From Salvelinus alpinus (lineage: Eukaryota; Chordata; Actinopteri; Salmoniformes; Salmonidae): DNA of 64,000 nucleotides. The DNA is taken from contig NC_092115.1 of assembly GCF_045679555.1 (NCBI RefSeq), forward strand, positions 39,689,728 to 39,753,727. Reading direction: 5' to 3'. The number at the start of each line of letters is the position of its first letter. Positions within the stretch are counted from its first letter, which is position 1. Positions 11,124-24,227 of the stretch are shown in pieces. A model generated the notes under the pieces. It worked only from the letters and a program-made list of their open reading frames with translations, searched no databases and was not told the DNA's origin. The position numbers were made by a program, and so were the translations under genes.

Positions 11124-11323
11124 ATCTGCACTACAGCCAAGCCAAATAACTCATCAGTCATTTTAAGTGAAATCGTCCCTTATGGATGACGTCACCAAAC
11201 TGGGTCTCAACAACGAGCAAGTGGGCTGGTTTTCAAAAAGAAACAAAAGCTCATTGCGTTGAACGGGAATATTTACGAGAGCATTGAGGTATATTTCTGA
11301 GTTTTTGTTGAGGAGCTGCAGTA
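11124..11323 (+). promoter_or_regulatory. sirt6 proximal promoter and 5' UTR
   Basis: Only 200 bp separate the LINE target duplication from the sirt6 start codon, so the proximal promoter and 5' UTR must lie here or begin within the mobile stack. There is no TATA box in a usual position. The one strong site is a full palindromic CRE at 11187-11194. Confidence 0.5.
11187..11194. promoter_or_regulatory. Palindromic CRE (TGACGTCA) upstream of sirt6
   Basis: TGACGTCA lies about 130 bp before the sirt6 ATG. It is the consensus site of CREB/ATF dimers; CREB3-family proteins can also bind CRE-type sites. Function here is inferred from position only. Confidence 0.5.
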
Positions 11324-11389
11324 ATGTCTGTAAACTACGCCGCTGGACTGTCTACATATGCGGACAAAGGTGTATGCGGGCTCCCCGAG
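11324..11389 (+). CDS. sirt6: sirt6 exon 1 (coding part)
   Basis: Residues 1-22, [10 protein letters not shown] through CGLPE, followed by donor GTAAAC. Phase 0. Confidence 0.95.
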
Positions 11390-14300
11390 GTAAACACACA
11401 GGCAGGTGTTAGCTAGCTAGCTAACTAGCTAAGTTACCAGTAGCAACAAAGCTTTTCGAGGATTCCCTCTAGTCTAGCCAGAAGTGTACCTACTACCGAA
11501 GCACAATTTCCATTCCTATTGCCAATATACACGTAGTTCAAAACTAGCTAGCTAGTACTATTCTATCTCTGTTGTTACACACTAAAGCTAATATGAACGC
11601 CAGTGTAGTGTTTCCCCTACCATTACGTTGTTGTTGCTGGCGCCCCTAGTTCTTTTGGCACGTTTTTCGATGTTCTCCACACACTGCACCGGGCACCCCA
11701 GTGAAATAGATGAGTCAAACCTGCCCTACACCAACACTACCTTCTACACTCTCTCCCTTCTTTCTTACTCTTCCCACCTCGTCCTCTCATCTTCATCCCC
11801 ATCCTCCCTTCACTTTCCCCTCTTCTTCCGTTATCTCCCCATCCCTACTCTCTCCCAGTCGTTTGACAGTAAAGAAGAGTTAAAGGGGAAGGTGGAGGCT
11901 CTGGCCCAGCTGATTAGGGAGTCCCAGTACCTGGTGGTCCACTCTGGGGCAGGCATCAGCACCTCTTCAGGCATACCTGACTTCAGGTAAGACCATTACC
12001 CTGTACCGCTCAACCACTCAGAGCGCATCTCCATAGGCTAAAGAAGCACACTCTCCTCCACCTCTCCCTGGTTGTAAAGGCTTGGTTCATGGCTATGCTG
12101 AACTGACACAGAGGATTTGGCCAGTTTAGAAATGTATTATTAGTAAAGGCTCGTCCTGTTCAATGAACCTACTTGAATTGGATCAGTGTCTTTTTCTCGC
12201 TCAAGAAATTGAATAATGAATGATGCATTTTTAAACAATTCAAGAAAGAATATAGGAAATGTGAGTCAACACCATCCTCTTATTTGGCTGCAGTACTGTG
12301 GTATCAGCAGAGGGGGGCAGTATAGGCTAGCTCTATTACCAGAGCAATGATTGTACCGTAGTGTTGGCTGAATCTCTGATGTTGACTTTCACACCAACGT
12401 TCCAACGTTTTCTTTTATATTACTTGTCATTACAATGTAATTCTTATTCTCTCTGTCTCTGCTTGTGTTTTCCCTTTTCCCCATTGCTGCTGTGCGGAAA
12501 AGGACTTTACATTCATATTTAATTAATCAGCGTTCTGTCATTCTGGTTTGTCTGCCTGTCTGTTTGTCCTTGAATTTAATTAATGGTCCATTACTGAAAA
12601 ACCTAGGCATAAAAAGGACACGTTCCCCCCTAAAGCCAGTTTGCAGACTTTCATTGCTCTTCATGTCCTGCGGCCCTTTTCTCTAAAAGATAAGTACGTA
12701 ATACCTGGCTGACGTACTCCTCTAGCCTAATGACTGTCTTACCAAATGGCTGAGGAGCTTTGATCTGGTCTGAGCAGACCATAAGTCACACAGTGAGAGG
12801 TGAGAGAGCGGGGGCTGTGTCAGTTAAAAGAGAATGGGAGAGAGGAGAATGCTAAGGCCTTCATTCTGTATTCTCAGTATGTCTCGCTCTTCCTCTTGCA
12901 TAGAAATGCATCTCTTGCCTTTTGAAGCCCGGCAGCTACCACAACAGATGCCACACCTTACTACAGAGATGTGGAGAGATTGCTTGACAGTCTGTCTTGT
13001 ATGTTGCCCTGTCATAACCTTAGACGTGTGTGTGTGTGTGTGTGTGTGTGCGTGCGTTTGTACACACTTCTATGTTGTCTCCCTCTCTCAGGGGTCCCAA
13101 AGGAGTGTGGACCATGGAGGAGAGGGGCGAGTCTCCCCACTTTGACACCACATTCGAGGAAGCTCGGCCCAGCCTCACTCACATGGCCCTGCTGGGGCTG
13201 CAGAGAGCCAGCTACCTCAAATACCTCATCAGCCAGAATGTGGACGGCATCCACGTCCGCTCCGGCTTCCCCAGGTAACACTCCTTTGCAAAAGAGACTC
13301 TGTATCTCAATGGGTTTTTCATGGTTAAATATAATATAAAACCTGCTATACTATCCCAATGAAACACTACAATTTCTCTGACCAGAGAATAAATGCAGAT
13401 CTAGGATCAGTTTTGCCTTTTAGATCATTAATAATAAGATTCTATGGACAGGAGGGACCTGATTCTAGATCAGGACTCCTACTCTAAAGACTCTTTGAAT
13501 AAGCCCTGGTCTCTCTTGTGAATAGGATTTCATAGAATTGGAACGGCTACAGCTAGAGAGTGAAATCAATATGATTCAATATATTAGCAGGAGAATACCA
13601 TTATTCCAATCTATATGGTAATCAGTTGGGAAGGAAATGCTAAACTAAAGTACTCTGTTCAAATCAAAGTTTATTTGTCACGTGTGCCGAATACAGCAGG
13701 TGTAGACCTTACAGTGAAATGCTTACTTACCAACAATGCAATTTTTAAGTAAAAAATAGGTATTAGGTGAACAATAGATAAGTAAAGAAATAAAAACAGC
13801 AGTAAAAAGACAGTGAAAATAACAGTAAGCGAGGCTATATACAGTAGCGAGGCTATGTACAGGCACCGGTTAGTCGGGCTAATTGAGGCAATACGTACAT
13901 GTAGGTATAGTTAAAGTAACTATGCATAAATGATAAACAGAGAGTAGCAGGAGCGTAGAAGAGGGGTTGGCGGGTGGGGGTGTCGGGACACAATGCAGAT
14001 AGTCCGGGTAGCCAATGTGCGTCGCTTCAACACTCATTTACATTGATATAAATTGTTTATTGTCAGTACATACTTATGTGAAATAAGCAGTCTCTCTTTC
14101 TCTCTCCGATTCAGAAATCTGCTCTCTGAGTTGCATGGGAACATGTTCGTGGAGGAGTGTGGGAAGTGTGGCAAGTACGTCAGTTCAAACCACTCTTAGT
14201 GAAAGATGTCACACACGACGAATTCAAAAGCATAGAAATGTTATGCTCTTCACATTAGAATGAAAGCGTACCGAAACACAGTTCAGCCCATCTTAAAATG

Positions 14301-17300
14301 TTTATTTTATTTTGTGTGCCCTCAACTGGTTAATTCATGCTGAACCCACTCTCTTTGTCACACGTACACACGTCATATAAAAGCCAGATTGATTAACCCT
14401 GCACTGTTTTCAATTGATGCAAAATCTTCTTACTGTTACCCCCGTTTTCTTCCCAATTTCTTGATATCCAATTGGTAGTTAGTGTTGTCCCATCGCTGCA
14501 ACCCCCGTACGGACTCGGGGAAAGGTGAAGGTAGAGCGCCATGCATCCTCCAAAACACGACCCCACCAAGCCGCACTGCTTCTTGACAATGCTGCTTGCT
14601 TAACCCGGAAGCCAGCCGCACCAATGTGTCGGAGGAAACAACGTACAGCTGGCGACCGAAATCAGCTTGCAGGCACCCGGGCCGCCACAAGGAGTCGCTA
14701 GAGCGCGATGAGACAAGGATATCCCAGCCGGACAAACCCTCCCCGAACCCGGACAACGCTGGGCCAATTGTGCGCTGCCTCATGGGTCTCCTGGTCGCGG
14801 CCGGCTGCGCCACAGCCCAGGATCAAACCCGGGTCTGTAATGACGCCTCTAGCACTGCGATGCAGTGCCTTAGACCGCTTCCCCACTCGGGAGGCATTGA
14901 TGCTAATTCTAATCTAAATTCTAATCTAAATCTGCCAACACTGTTTGCCTACTTCAACTGTCAATTACACAAAAATAAACAAGAATAGACAGACTTCTCA
15001 CTTTCCATATGTTAACAACCTGAGGCAACTTGGGAAAGGGAGGCTGGCTTGTAAGCAGGGGAAAACCATTCCAGCAACATACTAATAGGGATCACTTATC
15101 TAGCCTTCAGCCTCCATCTGTACTCCCCTACACGGTCAGGACAACAGCAGCAAAGTATTTACATCAGCCACCTCACACGCTCTTTAAATTCTTTGAAATG
15201 TGTTTGTTCGCTGATCTGTGTTGATAATTGTCACCTGTAAAGTGGCACTGTCCATCAGAGTTCTAATACTGAATTATATGGCACTGCCTCACCGAAGGTT
15301 CTTCACCAGTAAGTCAAGGTGAAAGGCATCACAGGTTCTGATGGATGTGTGGTTTTTCAGGCAGTATGTGCGGGAAAAGGTGATTGGTGTGATGGGGCTG
15401 AAACCCACTGGAAAATACTGTGAGGAGGTCCGGGGAAGAGGACTCAGGTCCTGCAGGTAACACACACACAACACGGACACACTGGGAATTACTCATACAG
15501 CTTCACCGTCTTGGTATTTCGGGGAAATACAATAATCCGCAACACTGATAAGATATCAGAGATCATCACGCTGTATCAGTACATAGCCAGGTGTCTGCTA
15601 AGAAATTACCCTAAAGTGTGTGTGTGTTCACACAGGGGGAAGCTCATCAGTACCATACTGGACTGGGAGGAAGCTCTGCCTGAAAAAGACCTCAACAGAG
15701 CCGAAGAAGCTAGCAGGTAAGAGAAAAAGAAAGACAGACGAAGAAAGAGAGAACAAAAGCAGAGCACCTCCTTAAAGAAGTAGGGTATTTGTGTTGGCCC
15801 TGTAGGTCAGAATGTTAGTTAACCCGTGTGTAACATATTGACCTGTTATATGGCGGCACAGTCTTGTGTATGCCTCTATCTATTGATGTGCAAACCACCG
15901 CTCCATTTCTGTCAACTAATTCCCAGCGTAATCCCCTTTTTAATTGATGACCATTCTCCTCTTCATTAAATCTACAATTCGAAGGCCAACGGTTGCATTT
16001 TGACACCAAGGTCCTTATGCTTGTCCACATACATACCATAAATTTATGCGCGCACACACACATTGCACTTACATAATTAGACTGAAGTGATTTAGATTAG
16101 AAAAATTGTCTGTCACTGATCCTTGTTGGCCCTGACCTAGCTTTTTTTGTAAAGTGGTGTTGTTCGATGCAAGACAACATTTTAGGTCACCTAATTATCT
16201 GAAGGACAAGTGGATAAACAGGTTAATGTCAAGCCCTGCATGTCTCATGAAATTAAGGCCTACACCACACATTGGCTGCTACTGTAGACTGATTGGTTCT
16301 GACTTCTAAAATATTGTTAGACATCAGGTATCCTATGGAAAGGAGAAGGGCCACAGTCTGGTTGTTACATCAGAAGTTAATGGTTATCTGTAGGAGGAAT
16401 GCATATGGTGGAGTCAAGTAAGGGTGGATATGAGCCAGGGGCTTGGAATGTACTGGGTAAAGGAAAGGGAATCACATGGTTGCGGTCACTGATAAGGGTG
16501 GAGAGCTGTGGATTTGTGAGGAATGGGGGCCGAGGTCAGGTCAGGTAGGGAGAAGGAACAGTTTATTACCCACATCACTTAACTTCCTGCCTAGCAATAA
16601 AGATGTAATGTTTAGAGGGAAGGATGAGACTTCACCTAAATTGGAGTATATATATACATACTTGTGCTGGTGGGACCATGTCTTTGTTTGTTCAGCTGTC
16701 TGACTCATTGGGTGAATAAACTTGGTTTGAGCTTGAATAACTGCCCGTGAGTTTTTACTCGGTTCATTTAGAACCCAACAAGGCTGAATGATAGAACATC
16801 TATTTCCGTGTTCAAATGTTATGGGATGCATTTTCGCCGTTGTTTTTGAAGGTAGGTCACTTGGGTAGGCCTACATTATGATCAAATAGCCACAGTAACC
16901 TACTTGGCCACTGTTAAAATGGTAACTTAAAGCGGGTACAGCCTCAGTGTTCATAGTAAACGTGCGCTGGAAGTTACACAGAATCGTCACAACATTCGAG
17001 TTTGCAGTCAGCAGACCTGACATTTGCTCAGTGCCGACATCTTTTTGTGGGAACAGTACCTGGGTCTGAACACCTCCCTCTGCAACTGGATCCTGGACTG
17101 GTGGTGAGGTTAGGCAACATCGCCTCCGCCATGCTGACCCTCAGCACGGGGTCCCCCACAGGGGTGTGTTCTTAGTCCCCTTGTGTGTTTTTGTTCTGCC
17201 TTATGTTATTTTTAGTATTACTGCATTATTGATACTGCGTTGTTGGGTTTAGAGCTTGCAAGAACAGTAGTTCACTGTACTTGTACATGTGACATTAAAA

Positions 17301-20121
17301 CAACTTAACACAGCGTTCAGTGCATTCAGAAATTATTCAGACCCCTTGACTTTTTCCACATTTTGTAACGTTACAGCCTTGTTCTAAAATTTATTAAATA
17401 ACATTTTCCTCATCAATCTACACATAATACCCCATAATGACAAAGCGAAAACAGGTTTTAGACATTTTTGCAAATTGATAAACAGAAATACCTTATTTAG
17501 ATGTGTGTTCGGGCTCTTGGCTATGAGACTCAATTGATATCAGGTGCATCCTTTTTCCATTGATCATCCTTGAGCTGTTTCTACAACTTGATTGGAGTCC
17601 ACCTGGGGTAAACTCAATTGATTGGACATGATTTGGAAAGGCACACACCTATCTATATAAGGTCCCACAGTCGACAGTGTATGTCAGAGCAAAAACCAAG
17701 CCATGAGGTTGAAGGAAAATGTCCGTAGAGCTCCGAGACAGGATTTTGTCGAGGCACAGATCTGGGGAAAGGTACCAAAAAATGTCTGCAGCATTGATGG
17801 TCCCTAAGAACACAGTGGCCTCCATCATTCTTAAATGGAAGAAGTTTGGAACCACGAGACGCTTCCTAATGCTGGCCACCCGGCCAAACTGAGCAATCGG
17901 GGGAGAAGAGCCTTGGTCTGGGAGGTGACCAAGAACCTGATGGTCACTGACAGAGCTCCAGAGTTGCTCTGTGGAGATGGGAGAACCTTTCAGAAGGACA
18001 ACCATCTCTGCAGCACTCCACCAATCAGGCCTTTATGGTAGAGTGGCCCGATGGAAGCCACTCCTCAGTAAAAGGCACATGACAGCCAGCTTGGAGTTTT
18101 CCCAAAAGGCACCTAAAGGACTCTCAGACCATGAGAAACAAGATTCTCTGGCCTGACAAAACCAAGATTAAACTATTTGGCCTGAAAGTCTCTGAATGTC
18201 CCTGAGTGGCCCAATCAGTGCCTGAACTTGAACCTGATCGAACATCTCTGGAGAGACTTGAAAATAGTTGTGCAGCGATGCTCCCCATCCAACCTGACCA
18301 AGCTTGAGAGGATCTGAAGAGAAGAATAGGAAAATTCCCCAAATACAGGTGTGCCAAAGAAGACTTGAGGCTGTAATGGCTGCCTAAGATGCTTCAACAA
18401 AGTACTGAGTAAAGGGTCTGAATACTTATGTAAATGTGATATTTCAGTTTATTTGTATTTATAAATGTACAAAAATAATTTAACCAGTTTTTGCTTTGTC
18501 ATTATGGGGTTTTGTGTGTAGATTATGTAAGAAAAATCTCTTTAATCAATTTTAGAATAAGGATGTAACGTTACAAAATGTGGAAAAAGTCAAGGGGTCT
18601 GAATACTTTCCGAATGCACTGTATGTAGCAGGTTCTAAGGTGGTGGACCTGGTTGTTTGTATGTAATGATTATGGGTAATGTAGTTTTGTGGTGTTTCTC
18701 TGTCTAGACGGGCCGACCTGGCGCTGACCCTGGGTACCTCTCTGCAAATCAAGCCCAGCGGAGACCTGCCCCTCTTCACCAAACGCAAGGGGGGCAAGGT
18801 GGTCATCGTCAACCTTCAGCCCACCAAACATGTGAGTCTCGCAAACCACACATACACAAGACACACGTGTGTACACACACACACACATGTATACAAACTC
18901 CAACTTAAAAAACACATGAGTAATGCACACAGTCACTCACATATACAAGCATTTCGCTACACCCGCAATAACATCAGCTAAACACGTATGTGACAAATAA
19001 AACATTTGATTTGATACACACACACACAACAATCTGTACACCACTAAACAGACACGCACACAAACTTCAACTTGCATGTAATTAACTCAAACACGCTGTA
19101 TCCTATTAAACATGAGCTGCGAACATGAACGCAATATCGGCCGATTTCCACAAATGATTGTTTGCACAGTTCAAATCAACTAGCCCTCGGATGTTTACAG
19201 CCTATTATCTTCAGAAGCTTCCTATTGACACATAGAACCATGTACTTCTAAGGCCTGGTGTCCTACAGAAGTTTCAAGTTAAAAATAGGAACCCAGCTGC
19301 ATGAATAATTCAGCCAATATGTTCAGTGAGATCATACTTGATTAATGACTCAACACATTCTCTAAGCTAATCCTACTGCAGGACCTGTAGAAAGTTTGGA
19401 GGCAATTCAATGGATGGCCTATGTCCCGTAAGGAATACAAAGGCCTAAGTAAGATGCAGTAGCGTCTTGATGTGTAGTCCTGCACTTGTCTGGGTGGTTT
19501 CACCCTTAAAGTTGGACAAGTTAAATATTCGCAGCTGACGGATCTCATTTGAGGGCCTGTCGTTTTTTTGGATCAGGTTACATCACATGGTAAGTATATA
19601 CTCCTATCCTGGCCCTTCTGTCATTTGTGTTCTGCAAACACTGACGTGGTAGGTACTAGGTTGTTACTGGTCGAGGTCTCAAGCTCATGTTCGTTTCTGT
19701 CTGGCAGGACAAACACGCGCACCTGCGTATCAACGGTTATGTGGACGAGGTCATGAGCCAGCTGATGGAACTGCTGGGATTGGACATTCCAAAGTGGGAC
19801 GGGCCCACCGTCTGCGAGAGCTCCACCCCTGACCAGAAACCGCTACCTGCCATCGCTACAAAGAAGGAAGTAAAGAAGGGTGTGAAGAAAGAGGCTAAAA
19901 GGGAGGGTAGGAAAAGACTAGGAGAACCAAAGAAGGAAGAGGAGGATGAAGAGAAGATTGCAGTAAAGAAAGAGAGGGCGGAACAAACAACAGAAGAGCA
20001 TGAGAAAGACCTGCAGGCCTGTACTGACTCTAGCCCTATCCTAGGCCAAACACAGAACCAGGACCTGTCCAGAGGTGGAGACCAGAACAAGGGGGCCAGC
20101 TCCCCAACCCTCTCCCTCTGA
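11324..20121 (+). CDS. sirt6: sirt6: NAD-dependent protein deacylase sirtuin-6 (8 coding exons)
   Basis: SIRT6 removes acetyl and long acyl groups from chromatin lysines (H3K9, H3K18, H3K56) using NAD and acts in the nucleus. Coding exons are 11324-11389, 11859-11986, 13092-13274, 14115-14174, 15361-15456, 15636-15716, 18708-18831 and 19708-20121, all with GT/AG borders and consistent phases. They total 1152 bp, or 383 residues (human 355). Residues keep human numbering through the core: Ser56 in GAGIS, Arg65 in PDFR, His133 in LHGN, and zinc Cys141/144/166/177. TLGTSLQI and [10 protein letters not shown] are also present. The start is fixed by [10 protein letters not shown], as in other vertebrates. 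The tail after about residue 290 is Lys/Glu-rich with likely nuclear signals ([15 protein letters not shown]) and is longer than in mammals. The frame is intact although introns hold LINE, SINE, LTR and Tc1 copies. Convergent with creb3l3, as in human. Confidence 0.97.
11859..11986 (+). CDS. sirt6: sirt6 exon 2
   Basis: Encodes residues 23-64 plus two bases of Arg65, including the NAD-binding GAGIS motif with Ser56. The acceptor follows a pyrimidine-rich tract (TCTCTCCCAG); the donor is GTAAGA. Confidence 0.96.
13092..13274 (+). CDS. sirt6: sirt6 exon 3
   Basis: Encodes [12 protein letters not shown] and [15 protein letters not shown], i.e. part of the Rossmann fold and the NAD-binding QNVDG loop (residues 66-125). 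A (TG)n tract at 13027-13051 lies 40 bp before the acceptor. Confidence 0.97.
13656..14020 (-). mobile_element. RSg/L2-like LINE 3' fragment in sirt6 intron 3
   Basis: It begins CAAATCAAAGTTTATTTGTCAC and continues through the familiar salmonid block with GTGTAGACCTTACAGTG. This is the reverse complement of the LINE 3' tail seen forward at 34370-34440. No coding sequence remains. Confidence 0.75.
14115..14174 (+). CDS. sirt6: sirt6 exon 4
   Basis: A 60 bp exon encoding the catalytic-base motif LHGN (His133) and the first zinc pair ECGKCGK (Cys141, Cys144). Donor GTACGT. Confidence 0.95.
14430..14895 (-). mobile_element. tRNA-derived SINE in sirt6 intron 4
   Basis: Read on the minus strand, the head is GCCTCCCGAGTGGGG, related to a tRNA box A region. 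A box B-like stretch (GGTTTGATCC) and a long body shared with the copy at 24651-25161 follow. Imperfect duplications starting ATTGATGC flank it (from 14413 and from 14896). It resembles the SlmI-type SINE of salmonids; that name is tentative. Confidence 0.75.
15361..15456 (+). CDS. sirt6: sirt6 exon 5
   Basis: Encodes [13 protein letters not shown] and the second zinc pair (Cys166 in KYCEE, Cys177 in LRSCR). Acceptor TTTTTCAG, donor GTAACA. Confidence 0.95.
15636..15716 (+). CDS. sirt6: sirt6 exon 6
   Basis: Encodes [19 protein letters not shown], matching the human ILDWEDSLPDRDL segment. Intron 5 is only 179 bp. Confidence 0.95.
16316..16780 (+). mobile_element. Probable solo LTR in sirt6 intron 6
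   Basis: The block starts TGTTAGACATC and ends AGAACCCAACA. It carries a TATA-like run (16648-16660), an AATAAA signal near 16715 and a following GAGTTTTTACTCGG segment, an arrangement like a retroviral LTR. I could not find a target duplication, so the ends are uncertain. Confidence 0.4.
17050..17305 (+). mobile_element. RSg/L2-like LINE fragment in sirt6 intron 6
   Basis: A short reverse-transcriptase piece ([11 protein letters not shown], then a diverged [17 protein letters not shown]) matches the longer copy at 33610-33720. It is followed by a tail ending GTGACATTAAAAC. Confidence 0.65.
17318..18621 (+). mobile_element. Tc1/mariner element, CAGTGCATTC family, in sirt6 intron 6
   Basis: The left end is CAGTGCATTCAG and the right end GAATGCACTG followed by TA. 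Transposase pieces on the plus strand are in several frames ([34 protein letters not shown]), with an internal deletion and no intact catalytic region. It is the same family as at 461-1967 and 45197-49748. Confidence 0.92.
18708..18831 (+). CDS. sirt6: sirt6 exon 7
   Basis: Encodes [18 protein letters not shown] and [11 protein letters not shown], the last Rossmann-fold motifs. It follows 87 bp after the Tc1 copy in intron 6. Confidence 0.96.
18945..19016 (+). mobile_element. LINE 3' tail in sirt6 intron 7
   Basis: A short block (ATTTCGCTACACCCGCAAT ... TATGTGACAAATAAAAC) corresponds to the tail at 56308-56380. It is followed by a CA-rich stretch. Confidence 0.6.
19708..20121 (+). CDS. sirt6: sirt6 exon 8 (terminal coding exon)
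   Basis: Encodes [16 protein letters not shown], then a divergent C-terminal extension rich in Lys and Glu, ending in SSPTLSL and TGA at 20119-20121. The tail is poorly conserved in all SIRT6 proteins, so this length is not alarming. Confidence 0.94.
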   Translation, partial: DKHAHLRINGYVDEVMSQLMELLGLDIPKWDGPTVCESSTPDQKPLPAIATKKEVKKGVKKEAKREGRKRLGEPKKEEEDEEKIAVKKERAEQTTEEHEKDLQACTDSSPILGQTQNQDLSRGGDQNKGASSPTLSL

Positions 20122-20281
20122 CAGTTCAGACAGCCCCCAAGAGCCCAACAGAGTAAAGAATCAGCCAGTAGTGTCTTAGTATTGTCCCCCCAACTTATCA
20201 GTTCTTATACACACTGACCTAGAACAATGGTAATATGCTGCCTGGGACCAATGCAGAAAGGTCTGTGTAAGTGAGAATGTA

Positions 20282-21460
<1,179 letters not shown>

Positions 21461-21689
21461 TATACCTCTGACAGAACATAGGGAAGGCTTGATTGAGTAA
21501 CAGGGAGAACCAGCAGGAGTGTGGTTCTCTAGTGAACATTTCTCAGCAATACAGATATAGAGAAGGGAAAGAAGAGCCTTGCATATAATAGTAATCTGAC
21601 CATGAAAGAGATGTACACTAGAAGAGCCAGAGCAAGGCCACCCAACACCACACAATCACCCATACTTAAAATGTATGCATGCATGACTG

Positions 21690-21735
21690 TAAGTCGCGTT
21701 GGATAAAAGCGTCTGCTAAATGGCATATAATATAT
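21690..21735 (+). repeat. Fish SINE tail remnant
   Basis: GTAAGTCGCGTTGGATAAAAG, with the following GCGTCTGCTAAATGGC, is a conserved 3' segment found in several fish SINEs. No head is seen. Confidence 0.5.
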
Positions 21736-22235
21736 ATTACATTTCAAACACCGCTAAGTGAGGCATGGGTCAAGCACACGCTTAGAACTCTGTAGTAGAG
21801 TACGACATAATGGTGTCTTGCAGAGGGGGCTAACAGGTGGAAATTGAAGGCAGGTGTTGTGAAAGGTTAAAAAGTAACATCGATTTTGCCATAGAGCTAG
21901 CATACATGATTAAATCTGTGTTTTGTTAGACACTTTACTGTTTATTCGCAGTAAAGACACTTCGTTTAGTGATGGGCATTACACTGGGATTTCTAATGCA
22001 GTCTAATTTTGTACAGACATTCTACAATTGTTTCGCCTCGCAACTTAGTAACTTCTTCCTGTCATGGATATATTATTTTGACAGCGTGTTTTTTTTTTTG
22101 TCATTGCATACTCTGCTTCTTGTCACTGTCAAGCCATCTGTCCTAATTGACTTTCTCTTGAACTTTTATTTAGAAAGAATGATGTAGTTTGTTGCAACAT
22201 TGTTTATTTCTGTACATTTTTTACAGATGTTTTGT

Positions 22236-22241
22236 AATAAA
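22236..22241 (+). promoter_or_regulatory. Candidate polyadenylation signal for sirt6
   Basis: AATAAA is followed within 30-60 bp by GT-rich sequence (TGTATGTGTCTG, GTGTTTGTGTGAGTG). It is the first AATAAA I see after the stop codon outside the Tc1 copy. Use by sirt6 is inferred. Confidence 0.4.
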
Positions 22242-22259
22242 CACTTGATTGTCGCTGTA

Positions 22260-23290
22260 TGTGTCTGAGAGACGTGTTTGTGTGAGTGATGTCCTAGTTT
22301 TTCTGTATGGTTTGTGCTTGGTCCATTTAGCTCAAGTGTTCTGCTCGGCAAACCCAGCGCCCTTGTGGTAAATGCATGTGCTCCGTTTGTGTGAGGAGAC
22401 ACTGCTTACACCCATCTAACCTGATCATATTCAGGGGAAGTGTCTCGGTTTGTTAGGGACTAGAGACACCAGAGCCCTATACTACGAAGCAGGTTTGAAG
22501 AGTTGGCGAGGTAACTTTGGTCAACGGAGTTAAACTTGGGATAACCGGTCATATGAAAGTGGCTCACCTTTTAGCGAGGTACCTTTTTTATGGCAACGAA
22601 TACTTCAGAACTAACCTGCTACGGGGCAGGCTAATTCAAGGCCAAATCCACTTTCCCTGAATGAAATGACTGAGTTGAGTACCAATGAAATCAGATTCCC
22701 TTCCTTGCAAAGATTGCATCATCCCCTTCATTTGAGTGAAATTACTAATATTTTATTAATCAAATGTTTTAATAAGTAGTTAAAATAGCTATCACATTAA
22801 GTAATGACGGGATGCATTTGAAAGTTTAAGCACAGAAACTTGTATGACTTTATCAAAATAATTTTATCGATAGGTGGGGAAGAAGGTGCTTGTGCATTGA
22901 AGCACAACAAACCCACATCAAAGACGGCATTAACGAACGTAATAAAAGAAAACACCACATCTAGCCTATTTCACACCATAGCCTGATGAATTTGCAAGAA
23001 CTTTTCTTTCATGTTGATTTCAGCAAAAATTAGAACGTGGCACTGACCCATGGATTTATGTTTCAGCATTGTCTCAATGAAGAGTTCGACTAGCCATGCG
23101 CAACATGCACGCACAGTTACAAGCCTGCTAGAGTTAGCATCTGGCGGACAAGCAATATCCACCGTCGTACGGATGAAGCCTGAGCTGGAATGTGAAGCTA
23201 TCTGAAGCTGGCTAGCTTTATAAAAGCCTGAGTAGATCTAGCTTGCTTTGTAGTATACCATTCTGGCAGTTCCAACGCAATCATCTATTA
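22260..23290. other. Intergenic; possible decayed repeat at 22440-22650
   Basis: I see no gene. The block from GAGACACCAGAGCCCTATACTACG to AGGCTAATTCAAGG resembles a dispersed fish repeat, but I found no terminal repeats. Confidence 0.3.
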
Positions 23291-24222
23291 AGAATGCTAT
23301 GATTGAACAGTGTTCACACACACCTTGAAGACATCTTGCCAGTAGACACTCCCAAAGTACTCACTCATCTTCACTTGCTCTTTGGAGCTTAGCGCCTCGA
23401 CAAATGGATCTCCACGCCATCTTATTCTGGGCCAGGTCCGAGGCTTTGTAGGTTGTCCTCCGACTGGTCGGACCATCTGGCTATCCATCTTCCTCTTGGG
23501 TGTGGCCAGTTGGTGGATGGCTCTTTGAGGATAAGGGCAGGCTCCAGAGGTGGGTTTGATGTGACTGAACAGTCCGTGTCGGAACGCTCTGACCAGGGAA
23601 GAGACTGGGTTAGTCATAGAGTTCGGATGTGGTCGCGGCATGTGATGCCCTGTAGGCACTTGGAGTCAAAGGCGTCCAGACAACGTGTGGGGTCCAAGGT
23701 GAGGGTTCATGACTCTGATCCATACACCAGGATGGAGATGACCAGGCTATCGTATATGCAAAGTTTTGTTTTTGTTGTTTCCAGAGGATGTTTGGACTGG
23801 TCATGGTTGGGGCTGCCCGGCAGAATGCATAGGTGGATGTCAGCATTGCTCTTGTAGTCAGTTGTTAATGTGCTTCCAAGGTAGCAGAACTTAGGAACAA
23901 CGCAGACCTGGTGGGTGTCCACAACAGGGCTGGTTGGAGAGGGTTTGAAGTCACTGAAGGACAGGATCTTAGTTTTGTCGCAGCTGATCATGAGGCTGAG
24001 TGGCTGGCTCTCCTTATTCATGATCTAAAGGGCAAGGTGTATGATGTCCAAGATCTTGGCCAGGATTGCGACGTCGTCCCCATAGTCCAGATCAGTGAAG
24101 CTGAGGCTGCCATAACTGGTACCACACGTGTCGGGCAACAGTCCGAAGCCATTACGAAGTCAATGGCTGTGGTAAAGATGGTAGGTGACAGAACACAGCC
24201 CTGTCTAACGCCATTGATTAAT
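23290..24222 (-). mobile_element. Non-LTR retrotransposon remnant, C-terminal RT region
   Basis: Minus-strand frames encode KTKILSFSDF, VDTHQVCVVPKFCYLGSTL, ISILVYGSES and a C-terminal RWRGDPF segment. These are the palm-to-thumb and tail motifs of a LINE reverse transcriptase (YLGSTL and YGSES are typical). The order on the minus strand runs 24020 to 23297, with frame changes. The clade is not assigned. Plus-strand open frames in this stretch are shadows. Confidence 0.7.
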
Positions 24223-24227
24223 GATAA

